In this document: positions 1-10,493 of the stretch, one piece after another
Numbering within the stretch: position 1 is the stretch's first letter
How the letters are laid out: every line of letters begins with the position of its first letter
DNA from: Eutypella sp. D-1
Taxonomy: Eukaryota > Ascomycota > Sordariomycetes > Xylariales > Diatrypaceae
Assembly (NCBI GenBank): GCA_023313575.1
Contig: JAJTTP010000021.1
Coordinates: forward strand, 434,001 to 498,000
DNA length: 64,000 bases
Direction: 5' to 3'
Notes under the pieces: generated by a model
Databases searched by the model: none
The model's input: the letters and a program-made list of their open reading frames with translations, nothing else
Told to the model about the DNA's origin: nothing
Program-made: the position numbers and the translations under genes

Positions 1-1
1 G

Positions 2-214
2 GGCTCAGGAACCATCAGCGGACCGGAACCAAGCCAGAGCGGAAGTCTGCTGGAGCTAAGCGAGGCAGGAAAGAAGGATGTTATGCTATACGGCATGGAT
101 GTGCGGCGCTTCCTCAGGGACGGTGACGCGATTACAATTCGCGGCATTTGCGGGGAGCCGGAGCAGCGTGTCGGGTTCGGAGAGTGCCACGGTCGTATCT
201 ATGCTCCGAAATAA
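2..214 (+). CDS. Fumarylacetoacetase, C-terminal end (partial at window edge)
   Basis: The open frame enters from the left edge and ends in TAA at 212-214, giving about 70 residues. It contains GTISGPEP, GSLLELS, a DGD turn and VGFGECHGRIYAPK, which match the C-terminal end of fumarylacetoacetase (family pattern GTISGPEP..GSMLEL....DGDEV...G.C....RIGFG.C.G.....). The family cleaves fumarylacetoacetate to fumarate and acetoacetate, the last step of phenylalanine/tyrosine catabolism, in the cytosol. The metal-binding and catalytic N-terminal and middle parts lie outside the window, so completeness cannot be judged. The family call is firm; whether it is the main catabolic enzyme or a cluster paralogue cannot be told. 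Confidence 0.85.
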   Translation, partial: GSGTISGPEPSQSGSLLELSEAGKKDVMLYGMDVRRFLRDGDAITIRGICGEPEQRVGFGECHGRIYAPK

Positions 215-466
215 ACGCGACTGAGTTGAATTCAATAAAGCGCCGTGCTGAAATAGTTGTCTTTGACGCAGATCAGCCCTCGCTATGATAACAATATTAT
301 AGCGAGGTGATAGCAGTCAAGGTTACAGAGGTATATAGCTACTAGAAAACCGGCTAGGTAGAATTGGCGCTGACTTAATATTATAAGTGCAATGCAGACT
401 CCGTCTTCATCATTATCCTCACCGATAATTTATACTGCTGCTGCTAGCTCGGCTTTACCATATAAA

Positions 467-1105
467 CTATAAAGTTTGCATCAATTTCTCATCTTCCGAG
501 GATCCTCTTATAATAGCATTCTTCAGATGATTGGCGAATTCCTCCTCCATGAAGCCACTGACGCTAGGTTCATTGGTAGCCCTCAGTGTCAACAGTAGAT
601 TGAGCACCTTCTGTATCTCATGTTCACCATCTGGTGCGATGAGGTCAGGATCCCTGGCCATAGTCCTCATCTTGGTCTTCTCGCACGGGTCGACGTCTAG
701 TACGTCAACAGCCAGCAGGTCCTGGTCGGTTTTCTCGGCTGTCAGTACATGAACCTGCAAGTAATCGAAGACAGTCGACTGAAGCCTGCGCATAGCTTCG
801 GAAACAACTGTTGTGAGTTCGTGAACGTCTTCCGGGCTCTGTGATGGCGGGTACGCGACCAAGAGCACGCCCGGTCGAAGATGTATAAACGCCGTCTGTG
901 TGAGTAGCCCGAGGGGCCCACTAGGCGCTTGTGGTAGGACCTTGGTCCAGGTCTCGAACTGCCGGAAGTCCTCTGACCCAATATTGAGCTCTATAGCCAT
1001 CGTGCTGATGTTAAACGCGAACCTGTTTCGGCCGTAGAAGAGACTGTATGTGATATCCCTCAAATGCCTGCTAACGGCCGCGAGAGATAAGTGTGCCGAA
1101 CGCAA
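467..1105 (-). CDS. F-box/2EXR-like hypothetical protein, probably a 3' exon or fragment
   Basis: A 212-codon frame with no clear ATG; its first in-frame start-like codon is TTG. Just upstream (about 1106-1118, minus strand) the sequence reads ATTATTAG, a plausible 3' splice site, so this may be an internal or last exon whose 5' exon I cannot place. The first 35 residues (LSLAAVSRHLRDITYSLFYG then RNRFAFN) resemble the region after an F-box or 2EXR motif in fungal proteins, where an N-terminal Leu-rich helix is followed by 'ILYGRNxFxF'. The rest is hydrophilic and unrecognised. It could equally be a gene remnant; codon use looks ordinary. Function is not assigned. Confidence 0.4.
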   Translation of the reverse strand: MRSAHLSLAAVSRHLRDITYSLFYGRNRFAFNISTMAIELNIGSEDFRQFETWTKVLPQAPSGPLGLLTQTAFIHLRPGVLLVAYPPSQSPEDVHELTTVVSEAMRRLQSTVFDYLQVHVLTAEKTDQDLLAVDVLDVDPCEKTKMRTMARDPDLIAPDGEHEIQKVLNLLLTLRATNEPSVSGFMEEEFANHLKNAIIRGSSEDEKLMQTL

Positions 1106-1283
1106 GCATACTAATAATCACGATTATGCAGCTTGACTGCAGGGGGGGAAGGGGGTCCAGTTTTGTATCAGTACAACCACATGCCGGTCGCATAAGCAAT
1201 ACTGATTGAATTGAAGAAATGTATCAGAAGACCTATTATAGGTCTGATCACCCCATCTGATTTGATCGCTTACATTAAGTGTC

Positions 1284-2660
1284 CTATGCTGATACAGACT
1301 CCCCTGAAGGAGGCGCGATCTCTTGGCCTGGAGCAAGGGGCGGACTCAGCAATGGTCTGCCTTCCTCGTCCCAATGCACCGGCTGGACGAAGGTTTGCCG
1401 ATAGGCATCACAACTTCCATCCTTGTTCCGATTTGCATGGAATACCATCCAATCCTCCGTGCCGTCTGGGCTCTTGAAGAAGCCGTTATGGCCAGGCCCG
1501 TACATGCCGTTCTCAACGCTAGTCGTCAGGAGCGGGTCCGGCAGCTTGACCCAGGATGAAGCCAGTAAAGGATCTGCCCCGTTCTTCAGTTGTAGCGCTC
1601 CCAGTGCATAATCGCCGGTATTGCAGCTGTTGGCTGAGTACACCATGAAGATTTCCCCATCGGGAGAGGTGATTCCCTCTGGGCCTTCCAGCACAGGGCT
1701 AGGTTTCGTTTCCCAGTCAAACTCAGGGAAAGCAATCATCGTGGCGGGTCCGACCTCGGACGGGGACTTCATCTCCGACACCCAGAGGGATGCACCATTA
1801 GGAGATTCGGGTCCGTCTACAGAAGAGAACTAAGAAAGGCTTTGTCAATAATTAGAAGTTTGACATTGGGGGGGGGGGGACCTACGAAGAAGTAATTCTT
1901 CCCTTCTATAATATAGATACTCTAAAGGAGGCAGTGTCAGTATGGACAATAAGAGACTTGGCAACCTTAGGGCTCTTACCCCATCCAACATGCCGCCGTC
2001 ATAGTTAGGCGGGCGGATTTCAGAAACCAGCTTGTACGGGTCTGAGAGCGGTGTCTCGGTACCACCCTCTAAGGCCCATATCCGCAGAGTAGGCAATATG
2101 TCACCCCACGATTCATGATCCTCACTCGTAGAGAAGTATGCATCTAGTCCAAGTTAATATCGCTCTTGTCCAGCTCTGAAATATCAGAGCCAGTGTGACG
2201 CATGCGCATCAGGACCTGTACGTACTACAATGGTGTTAGCCGCAGCAGATCCGAGTTCCAAAGACACCATTGAAGATGCCCCCTCTTGTATTAGTAGGAT
2301 AGCTTCCATACGTACCACCAGCGGTCGTCAAGACGCCAAATCTCGGGTGCCCACCAGTTCCGCGCAAACCTAGGGTCGCTCTTATCTTGATATATGGCCT
2401 GTGGGGTTGCCGACTTGAGACCCTCAATCGTAGATGCGCCAGTGATCTCGAGATTAGACCAAGTGGTCGAGGTCAAATAATACCTAGGGGTTCGTTGAGC
2501 GTCGGCCGAAAGTACAGAGTCTTCCAAATACTCACATGCCATCCCAATAAGCGATGAATGGATCACTCCCATTGACCGTTCTAATAGGATTCGTAAACCC
2601 CAACACCAAGCGAAGAGACCCTGCAGCTAGGACACTTCGTAAAACGGTAAACGATCTCAT
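1284..2660 (-). CDS. GH43 glycoside hydrolase (arabinanase/arabinofuranosidase type), five exons, one apparent frame break
   Basis: Predicted exons on the minus strand: 2536-2660, 2312-2483, 1980-2224, 1886-1921 and 1284-1829, each bounded by GT..AG. The protein starts MRSFTVLRSVLAAG, a likely signal peptide, and enters the GH43 fold at FTNPIRTVNGSDPFIAYWDG, whose Asp is the expected catalytic base. Further landmarks are YYLTSTTWSNLEIT, WAPEIWRLDDRWW, NYDGGMLDG (pKa-modulating Asp), LEGPEG (acid Glu) and GPGHNGFFKSPDGTEDW. The third exon has a TAG and a frame change near 2144-2148, between NINLD and AYFSTSEDHE; its 245-nt length is out of frame with its neighbours. Either the gene is recently broken, there is a sequence error, or I missed a splice. 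The family acts outside the cell on arabinan/xylan side chains. The intron at 1830-1885 holds a run of 12 G. Confidence 0.75.
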
Positions 2661-4344
2661 TTTCGAAGTCAATCTCTAAGGCCAACCTGTTTCCTGTGGT
2701 CCGACACTTCTCGTGAAGGACTCGAGTGCTGGCTCTCGAAGCTCAGGATAGGGCGACTGTAATGAGTCTTATTATACTCTATCTAAGTGCAAAGCTATAC
2801 GCATATTCACCATTAGACCGATTCTACGCTTTAGGGTTGACGGATTTCTCCTATTGGGTCGCATGGGCAAATTTCTCGGGCGCCCAGAGGCTATATCCAT
2901 GAAAAGACGTTAACGGGCTAGGTTATGCGGGGAACCCCAACTCTAACCCTTGTAAATCAGGCTCGTAGTTATAATGGGCGGCGCGGAGCGATGAGGGGCG
3001 ATGACCTCGCAAGCCTCGGTCAGTAGAATTATCGGGATTGAATAATTACTTCGGCGCACTCTTATTCCGAATCCTGGGAAAGACTCCTTGGATGGTAAAA
3101 TACTGGCTATTGTCCGACTGACCACAACCGTGGATGGGCTGTAGATAGGTATAGGTCCGCTCCCTGGACAGATATCTTGGCAATATTCGTTGTACATATG
3201 GTATTCTTGTACAAGCGCCGGATCCAGTAGTTTAGTTATGTAGATTACTTGCTTATGGCTAAGAGGTCACTGGAGCTCGAGTATGGAATCTGCTACTGTG
3301 AGAGGGTTAACATCACATCGCTTTGCATTTCGAAAATCGATAGAGTATAGACATTGCTGCCTAGAGTTTATTGACCAAGATGGGGACTAGGAGATTTGCA
3401 ATTGTGTACACTAGCGTCACCTAGTTCTCAAGGCTTCTCTCGGGAAAAGGAAATTGACCAGACTGCCAGGCTGGGAAAGGGTACAGGTGGGTGACCGTGG
3501 GTCTACGACCCCTAAAGTCAACCCATCAAATAAGAATCGAAGTAGCCTTTTCAACGCGCATTTGCGAGAGACACGAAATAGTGGAAAAGAATCTACCCAC
3601 ATGTTCCGTTCATTCGGGACAAACGAGTATTCTCGGCATGGAAATGGTGGACAAGGTTGTGCCACGACAACCTGCACGTTACGCGGGCCGCGCCCGGGAG
3701 TCTGTTGGAAGAAGCAAGGCAGCCAGATGAATGCCTTCCCACGCAGCCCTTCTCGGAGCCAGACGAAACCTGCAGCAGTGAGCCAATAGGATATTCTCGA
3801 TGCGCGGCGGTTGGCACTCAATTACAAGAGCTTGTGACGTGACCCGGCCGAGGGAACGCGACCTAGTCATGGCTATGTAGGATCAGCGTAGCAACAAACA
3901 CCGTTTGATCGGGGCGTAAAATAACCATAGGGTAGGCGGAATCAGCCTTGAGTGGTATGTTTGCTGGTTCGTTTAGGACACCATCAGGAATTGATTGATT
4001 CCAATTCGACAATGAGGGGAAGGTATCGGGTCAATGCAGTTCCATATGCCCTACATTGCACTGCTTTATGACTCGATATCTCTAATCTGGCAGGCCGGGT
4101 AGGCGACAATGAGGCGTTATCACATCGGCCGGAGGCCCACCACACTTCTACCGACATACCACTCTACTGCTATGATGCCTCCGACATGTGAAAGGTGTGG
4201 AACAAACAAACGAAGGCAGGCGCCTATAAAGCGATCGAATACGGGGGTGGTGACGACCTGGAGAACACCGCAAAGTCTCGAGACAAGTTCCCTTAGCTAA
4301 TGCACACCACCTTAACGTATCACCTTACAACTAGGCTAGTGAAC
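2661..4344. other. Intergenic stretch with no supported gene
   Basis: Short frames on both strands around 2943-3197 and 3417-3870 overlap one another and lack domain features, signal peptides or convincing splice sites. The stretch separates the GH43 gene (its 5' side) from the coiled-coil gene beginning at 4345, so it should carry both promoters. I see no tRNA or recognisable repeat in it. Confidence 0.5.
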
Positions 4345-5975
4345 ATGGCGGCTCAAGCCGACTCCACGCAGTCCTTGAGAACCCTATTTGGGATTCTCGA
4401 AAACCTCAAGCTAGAGTCCTCGTATAACTCAATCCAAAGAGGTCTCGCAGAAAACGCAGCTCTGAAAGAAGAAGTTGCGCAGCAAAGAGCTGACCACATG
4501 TCACACATCCGTTCAATCGCCAGTCTCCAGACGGAGCTCGACAGCGCGACAGCAAAATCTAATGAGCAGACTATCCAGGTACAGAGGTTGAACGAGAAAA
4601 CGTCGAAGCTGGCAAGCGAACTGGAGATTGAGAAAGCTAAGGTGGAGCAGCGAGACAAGCAACTTGAAGAGCGAGTCAAATCAGCCACAGAATTGAAGAA
4701 GCAACTCGTCTCAGCTCAGACAGCAATCAGTGGACTAAACAAGAAAGTCAAGGAGACACAGGACCAGAAAAGGAACGCAGATGCTCGCCTCGAACAGGTC
4801 ACAAAGAATCTTCAAGCCAAGCTGTCCGAGACCACCAAAGCTCTACAGGATAAGACCGCCGAGGTCAATATGCTGTCGGAGCAACTGTACTCGGTGAAGC
4901 AATATTCCACGGAGCTCACGTCGCTTTCCAATGAAGTCATGTAAGAATGACATTCCTACTGCTCCCATTAAAGCCACAACCACTAACCCACTTTCATATT
5001 ATTAGTAAGCAAAGACTTAAAGAGTCCTTCGCCGCGGTGCACTCATTCGCGATGCGGTTCTTCTATGAGAACCTAAGCAAGAGAGTACTAGAGGACAGCA
5101 CAGCGTGGGAGGGTCTACGCGACCGGATCAGGTGGTTACCCCTACTCCCGTCGAACTCACCAGACGCAAAGCGCATGCGGGTCGCGGCCTGTATAGGCGC
5201 GCTGGGGTCGATGCTGGCGGTGCTCATATTCGTCCCTGTGTATATGGATCCAGACATGGGGGAGATCAGGAATCTGTTGACCGACATTTATATGACGGAC
5301 CACACGCGGGAGCAGCACTTGCGCGGTGTACTGCTGTCCGTTCACCCTGATGTGCAACAGGACATCAAGAGGAAGCGCATCCTACATATTATTGAAACCA
5401 TTTCTTTAATTTTCGGCCGTCTTCTTGATGACCAAACGAAGGATGTGTTCAAAGAGGAGCTGGTGCAGACGTGCAAGGTAGCCGTGGAGTGCTGGGATTC
5501 CGTGCGCCAGGCTCGGATAAAGGTCGACACTATGTACCCCGCCTTCCAGGGCACGGAGGAAGCTGCCGAACAAGAACAATTCACAGACAAGAACTGGCTT
5601 CCTGTTCCATTACCGACATCCATTATCACCTCGACGGCTAAGGATTCTGAGCATGGTGACTCTCAGAAGAAGGGCGGCCCGAAACTAAACGGGACGGCTA
5701 AGCAAACCGGCAACGGCAATGTCAAGGAGAATACCACGAAAGACGGGACATTGCAAACTGCTTCCAGTGGCGAACAACAACAGGTAGCGTTTGAGCGTGA
5801 AAGTATTCAGCGACCTGTATGGCCTGGCTTCTACGTCGAGGATGAGCTAGTGAAGGGATACGTGCTCCTCACTACCCAAGTGAAGGCCGCCAGAGAGGAG
5901 CTTCCAACGCGGCGTATGCAGAGACAGGCGCATAGGAACAGTTCGGTGCAGCCCAAGGCGCCTTTTTTATGCTAA
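4345..5975 (+). CDS. Uncharacterised coiled-coil protein, two exons
   Basis: Exon 1 is 4345-4940 and exon 2 is 5006-5975, joined across a 65-bp intron (donor GTAAGA, branch-like CACTAACC, acceptor ATTATTAG; phase 2), giving 521 residues. I chose the MAAQAD methionine at 4345 over an upstream ATG at 4300 because the preceding 15 residues look like leader sequence. Residues about 20-195 are one long heptad-rich, highly charged coiled coil (LxxELxxA...KVEQRDKQLEERV). The second half is globular and helical, then a low-complexity linker rich in Gly, Asn, Lys and Thr (residues about 415-460), then a conserved-looking RPVWPGFYVEDELV block near the C-terminus. I do not recognise a named family; a structural or chromosome-associated role would be speculation. 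Confidence 0.75.
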
Positions 5976-6267
5976 TGTGGATCCAAAGAAGGATTGTCCG
6001 AGGAGCACGACGTGGCGGTCGGGGGTAGCCGTCCCAAGGGAAGGTATAGGGCAGTGACGCTATTTGAGGACAAGGAAATGAGTGACGATATGACAGGAAA
6101 TCATTGTGCGGTTTCAGAAATGTATGTTATTCTGATATTGATATATTATTATACTGTAATGCAGCGTAAACCCTTGAGTTCCGAAGCAAACATGCTTACG
6201 GAGTGGAAGGCGCTGTCCAGGCTTAGTGTGCAAACATCTTGCTTACCATGTAACCCTGACGTTATAA

Positions 6268-7668
6268 TCATTGGTGATCTCGACTGTCAAGACGTGCACG
6301 GATCCAGGCCATGTATCCAGCAAAAAGCCCATTATCCGCCCACACACTACAGAAAGCCGCTATCGCCTGATATCTTTCCTCAATGTACGTGAGTCTGTCG
6401 TCGAAGCCACGGCGGCCAATCTCGCAGGCGGTAACGTAGGACAGCTTTTCTAAGCATACAGGGCAGAGATACGGGGGCTGTCTCATATCCTCGGCTACGC
6501 TGGCAGTGCCCTGCATGCTGCAGGCGTAATACACACAGTGGCCCATACCAAGACAGTGGCCAAGCTCATGGGCAACCGTTCGGGCTACTCGGGAGAGCCA
6601 GGTTCCACGATGCCCTTCAGTTGTTGTAGGTGTGCCGGTGTTTCTCGCAGCGTTGACCGCCTCTCGTAAAGGGGAAGGACTAGAAGCCACCGCTGAGTCG
6701 TCCATTCGTTGATTTGGCATTGCCGCCGCTATCCCACAGACCTTGTCGACATATGATTTACAATGCGACAATGGCCATATATGGCTAGACTCAATTCGAG
6801 CCCCTTCATCGAGGACAGGGTGATATCTCGCACTGGATACCACCGCCACACGACTACCACCATAAGCCCTTCCACAGCAGAAATCGTCATCCTCATCTTC
6901 ATACATGTCGTGATCCACAAGCAATATCAGTGAGTACGCGTCCTCAGGCAACATCTCAATAGTGGCATCTAGTAGATCATCCAAGTTCAGCTGACCTTTG
7001 AAGAGCCCATCGGGCGACGGACGCACGCGGATGCGCGTCGCGTTACTTGTAGTCGCTAGCGCGACATATTGAGTCCCCTTCGTCTTCTTCGGTGCTGGCT
7101 TCGACCTCGACCTTGCTTCCTGCCATGACTCAAAGCGCAAGGGCTGCGGGAATGGTTTCACCATTATTCCATAATAGAAAGCGCTAAGGTAACCAATAAC
7201 ATCTTCGTAGGCGGGAGGCTGTAACTCTCGCATCACATTACTGGATTTCTTCCCCGGTCCTTTTTGGCTGTGTTCAACCAAAGAGCTTGTCGACTCAGGT
7301 CGTAGCCACTCATCCATGAAAGCCAGATCGGACGCGATACTGGGGGCTGCAGCGACATATAGGGTTCTACGGGACTTTGTTGGTTTGTTCCGCTCTTTCA
7401 GGTGGAGCCAGGACCGGAAACTTTGCGGGGGATACTTGGGGTCCAGCGCGAGGTCGTCTTCAGGCAGCACTAGAGGTGCGGGAAACGACGACGCGAGCCC
7501 ATCAGCCGCGGCCGCCTGCGCTTTGACTGTAGGCGTTATCCGATTTGTCTTGGTGGCGGCAGCCAGCCTCCGTGCCAACGGCTGCCACGTAAAGCCGGCT
7601 TCCGCGGCGTGCGGAGATGGATCAAACTGTAGCTCCTCGTGATGGCATGGCTGGTGGGCCTGCGACAT
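6268..7668 (-). CDS. Archaemetzincin-type zinc metallopeptidase (M54)
   Basis: Single-exon gene of 466 residues. The diagnostic element is HELGHCLGMGHC at residues 367-378, followed by Cys383, Met385 and a CPVC pair at 402-405. This matches the archaemetzincin signature HExxHxxGxxH-C-x4-C-x-M-x(about 17)-C-x2-C, in which three His and the Glu form the catalytic zinc site and the four Cys bind a second zinc. The first about 200 residues are less conserved and include an Ala-rich stretch. The family contains aminopeptidase-like enzymes (AMZ1/AMZ2 in mammals) whose physiological substrates are poorly known; no signal peptide is seen, so it is probably intracellular. It is divergently transcribed from the GFA-domain gene, with 560 bp between start codons. 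All zinc-binding residues are present, so it looks active. Confidence 0.88.
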   Translation of the reverse strand: MSQAHQPCHHEELQFDPSPHAAEAGFTWQPLARRLAAATKTNRITPTVKAQAAAADGLASSFPAPLVLPEDDLALDPKYPPQSFRSWLHLKERNKPTKSRRTLYVAAAPSIASDLAFMDEWLRPESTSSLVEHSQKGPGKKSSNVMRELQPPAYEDVIGYLSAFYYGIMVKPFPQPLRFESWQEARSRSKPAPKKTKGTQYVALATTSNATRIRVRPSPDGLFKGQLNLDDLLDATIEMLPEDAYSLILLVDHDMYEDEDDDFCCGRAYGGSRVAVVSSARYHPVLDEGARIESSHIWPLSHCKSYVDKVCGIAAAMPNQRMDDSAVASSPSPLREAVNAARNTGTPTTTEGHRGTWLSRVARTVAHELGHCLGMGHCVYYACSMQGTASVAEDMRQPPYLCPVCLEKLSYVTACEIGRRGFDDRLTYIEERYQAIAAFCSVWADNGLFAGYMAWIRARLDSRDHQ

Positions 7669-8228
7669 TGTGACCCATCCACGGAACTTTCAGATCATGA
7701 AATAAAAAAAGCGCCCCGAGGAATGAGTGAGATTTACCGATTGCACTACTTCGTAAGGGAAAAAGACAACGCGCCCTTTATACCAGCTCAGTCCAAGGTT
7801 TAGGCAACCACGGGGTCGTGTACATATCCTAAGATCAGTATAGCGTAGCTCTGGATCTGGCTCCTACGCTAGTAACAATAGGGGTGAATCCCGACCCTAT
7901 AATATCGACGACGCGAATCTAGCCGATACGCCACCCCAGTGACGCTGGAGCTGTGAATGTTGACATTTTTGACATTTTATTAATTTGATTGGAAGTGCCA
8001 ACGCGCCCAACTCATAGAGGGCGCACGTCGAATGTCTTCTCACGTGATAGGCCGACCTATTAAGAGCGGGATTTGCGCCTTGGCACGCCCTTCGTGTCCA
8101 TCCTACTCGCACTACATGTCATTGAACCTGGGCAATTTGACTCAATGGCCTGCTATATAAATATATATCGCGAGTGGAGGCAGGATGTTAACAGTAAATC
8201 CTGTTGCAATGCATGAGTTCCATTGAAC
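7669..8228. promoter_or_regulatory. Shared divergent promoter between archaemetzincin and GFA-protein genes
   Basis: 560 bp separate the ATG of the minus-strand peptidase (7668) from the ATG of the plus-strand GFA gene (8229). On the plus side an AT run containing TATATAAATATATAT lies at about 8154-8168, some 65-75 bp before the start codon, and is a good TATA-box candidate. No comparable element is clear on the minus side. Small frames within this stretch are not supported. Confidence 0.5.
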
Positions 8229-9365
8229 ATGGCCTCAGAAATTAGCCACAACGCCACCCTTGTAGCTCACTGCCTTTGCAAGGCCCACGAGTTCAAGGCC
8301 GAGATCGCTAGATCCTCTCTACCACTCGACGCCACGAGCTGCCACTGCGACTCATGTCGCCGCGTGAGCGGTGCGCTGTATACTAGCTGCGCGTTGTGGC
8401 CGGGCGACAAGCATGCAATTCAGGAGTCGTCATTACAGACATACGCGTTTAGCAAAGTCCTTACCATCCATTTCTGTGGCACTTGCAGCAGTCCCATGTT
8501 CTGGCAGATTCAGGGCGATGGATCTGACAACATCACATACAAGGTCTTTACAGGCGTGTTGAAAAACATCGACGTGCCTAACCTCGTGCAGTTCAGTCAC
8601 CAGATGTTCCTGGGCGACACGCGCGATGGCGGCGCTTCACTGTGGCTGCATAAACCTAACGAGAGCGGCGTTCCAGCCAAGCTTTGGGTGGGGCAGAAAG
8701 AAGAGAGTCAAGAGATCGACGAAGGATGGCTGTTCCCCGGTGCCTCACCAAGCGTCAACGCCAAGACTGCATTGGATGAAGTTCACTTCCGGTGTCACTG
8801 CAAAGGTATCGACCTTATTCTCCGGAACGCAGCTAGGGAATATAAGGGAACGGATCGGTCGGCTCTACCGTGGTTCGTGGCCCCGACGCACAAATGCATC
8901 GCCGGGTTCGACGTTTGCAATTCATGCCGCCTGCAGTCAGGCGTGGACATCTTTCACTGGACCTTTTCTCTTCTGCGATGTGTCGCTTTTCCTCAGACCC
9001 CGGATGCGCTACAGCGCAGCTTCCCGGAGACGAGTAGCGAACTCCAGAAGGCTGTGTCCGTCCAGGGGAAGGATCGCGACCCCGGCTTCGGAACACTTAC
9101 CTGCTACGCCAGCTCGCCCGACGTGCAGAGGTACTTCTGTAATCGTTGCGGGGCGTGTGTCTTCTACTGTGTAGATGACAGGCCAGGAATTGTAGATGTA
9201 GCGATGGGGTTGCTGGACGCCCCATGCGGTGCCAGGGCGGAGGAATTTGTTTCCTGGACCTATGACAAGAAATTCAGCTGGCGCGAGTGTGTGATTGGCG
9301 GTTGGAGAGAGGGTCACATCAATGCAGTCCAGTCCGAAGTGAAGACTTGGCAAGAGAGGGAATAG
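8229..9365 (+). CDS. Tandem GFA/Mss4-like zinc-binding protein (CENP-V/GFA superfamily)
   Basis: A 378-residue intronless gene; the ATG at 8229 is used rather than a TTG six bases upstream. Two GFA-type domains are visible. The N-terminal one has a HCLCKAHEF strand, CHCDSCRR and CGTCSSPMFW. The C-terminal one has FRCHCKGID, CNSCRLQSG and CNRCGACVFY. The Cys spacings are those of the GFA fold, which binds structural and catalytic zinc. The family was named for glutathione-dependent formaldehyde activation, but most fungal members have no proven reaction, so the substrate is unknown. A two-domain arrangement is common in ascomycete paralogues and could create an internal pseudo-dimer. No signal peptide or membrane segment is seen, suggesting a cytosolic protein. 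Confidence 0.88.
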   Translation: MASEISHNATLVAHCLCKAHEFKAEIARSSLPLDATSCHCDSCRRVSGALYTSCALWPGDKHAIQESSLQTYAFSKVLTIHFCGTCSSPMFWQIQGDGSDNITYKVFTGVLKNIDVPNLVQFSHQMFLGDTRDGGASLWLHKPNESGVPAKLWVGQKEESQEIDEGWLFPGASPSVNAKTALDEVHFRCHCKGIDLILRNAAREYKGTDRSALPWFVAPTHKCIAGFDVCNSCRLQSGVDIFHWTFSLLRCVAFPQTPDALQRSFPETSSELQKAVSVQGKDRDPGFGTLTCYASSPDVQRYFCNRCGACVFYCVDDRPGIVDVAMGLLDAPCGARAEEFVSWTYDKKFSWRECVIGGWREGHINAVQSEVKTWQERE

Positions 9366-10493
9366 AATTTACAGGCTAGAGCTCTAGCACATATGTAATT
9401 GACAAGAGAACATTAGAAATACGCCATATCCTGACGATATTACTGCCAGGCGAAACAAGAAGCAGGTCAAGAAATTGGCGATACGCGTTGCTTCAAGCAA
9501 GCCGCCACACGGCGCATTTCCGCTTGGGGGCGTTAGTGCCAGCTAGTTAAGGTAAGCTTAGCGAGAATACTGAAAGGCAGAGAAGCTTCCTGGCATGGGT
9601 TTTAGGAAAGCAAAATTGCGAGGGTGCCTTCGGTCATACATATCACGCTTCATATACCCTTGCTTTTTGGGCTTAACTCTCTGCGACCATGAAAATAAAG
9701 CCGAAGATAAGCTTTGCCAAATGTCAGAGCCCAGAGATCGACATTGTCATTAGTACGAAAAAAAATCCGATCTTTAAACGCCAAGGAGGCTTAATGATGT
9801 TTTGCGCTCCGGGGCGAGATGGGGGCACGGCCTGCCAAGAGTTGGTTGAGACCCTTGGCATCCATCAGTCGTTTCATGCCTGCACACCCCTCGGGATTCC
9901 GAGCTGCTGTAGTCAATAATAGGTATTTAACATTTGACAGTTCAGCCGCCCAGGGCCCAGGGGTCAACGGGAATAACTGAGAGTTAATTCAGTCGTAGTC
10001 GAGATCTAGAGGAATCGGTCCGCGCTATTACTACTATCAAGGTATCCTAGCACCCTGCAACACTGTAAGCCCCGTGGTCACGTCGATCTTGTTTCGGGAG
10101 AAAAGTAAGGACACAAGATCGCTTCCCTTGTTGGGTAAGGCTCGCAAACTTCTCAGCTTCTCAACTCCCATTCTACCCCTGACACTTTGGTAGGTGCAAT
10201 CGGTATACAAGATGGACGATCCGGCTCTTCTGCCTTGGCTTTACGTTACCGTTTCCTTTCTTCCCTTCCCTTTCTCTTCTTTTCTTTCTTTTTTTCCCCA
10301 CTGCCCTTCAATTCGATACCTATCCTTCACACTGAACCCGGAGTTCTGTCCTGGGCAGTCGACGACCTGCCAAGTTTACTTCATACGTAATAATAATTTA
10401 CATTCTTATTTCGTCCCCGGTCGGACAATTTACAGAACATTCCTTCGTTTTTCCTCGTAGTACAAAAAGGGAAGGTTAGCTCGCTTCTAAGAT
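9366..10493. promoter_or_regulatory. Intergenic/5' region with a pyrimidine-rich tract
   Basis: No supported gene. A 76-codon frame at 9689-9919 has no features that support it. A strongly C+T-rich stretch at about 10251-10300, upstream of the membrane-protein start at 10494, is typical of fungal core promoters and is the likeliest transcription-start neighbourhood. Confidence 0.4.

Noticed and set aside
1868..1879. Run of 12 G as a possible regulatory or G-quadruplex site
   Set aside because: It lies inside a GH43 intron; a single homopolymer is better explained by slippage and may mark sequencing uncertainty.
3417..3870. Several overlapping 60-134-codon frames on both strands
   Set aside because: They are mutually overlapping, without domain, signal or splice support; composition does not favour any one.
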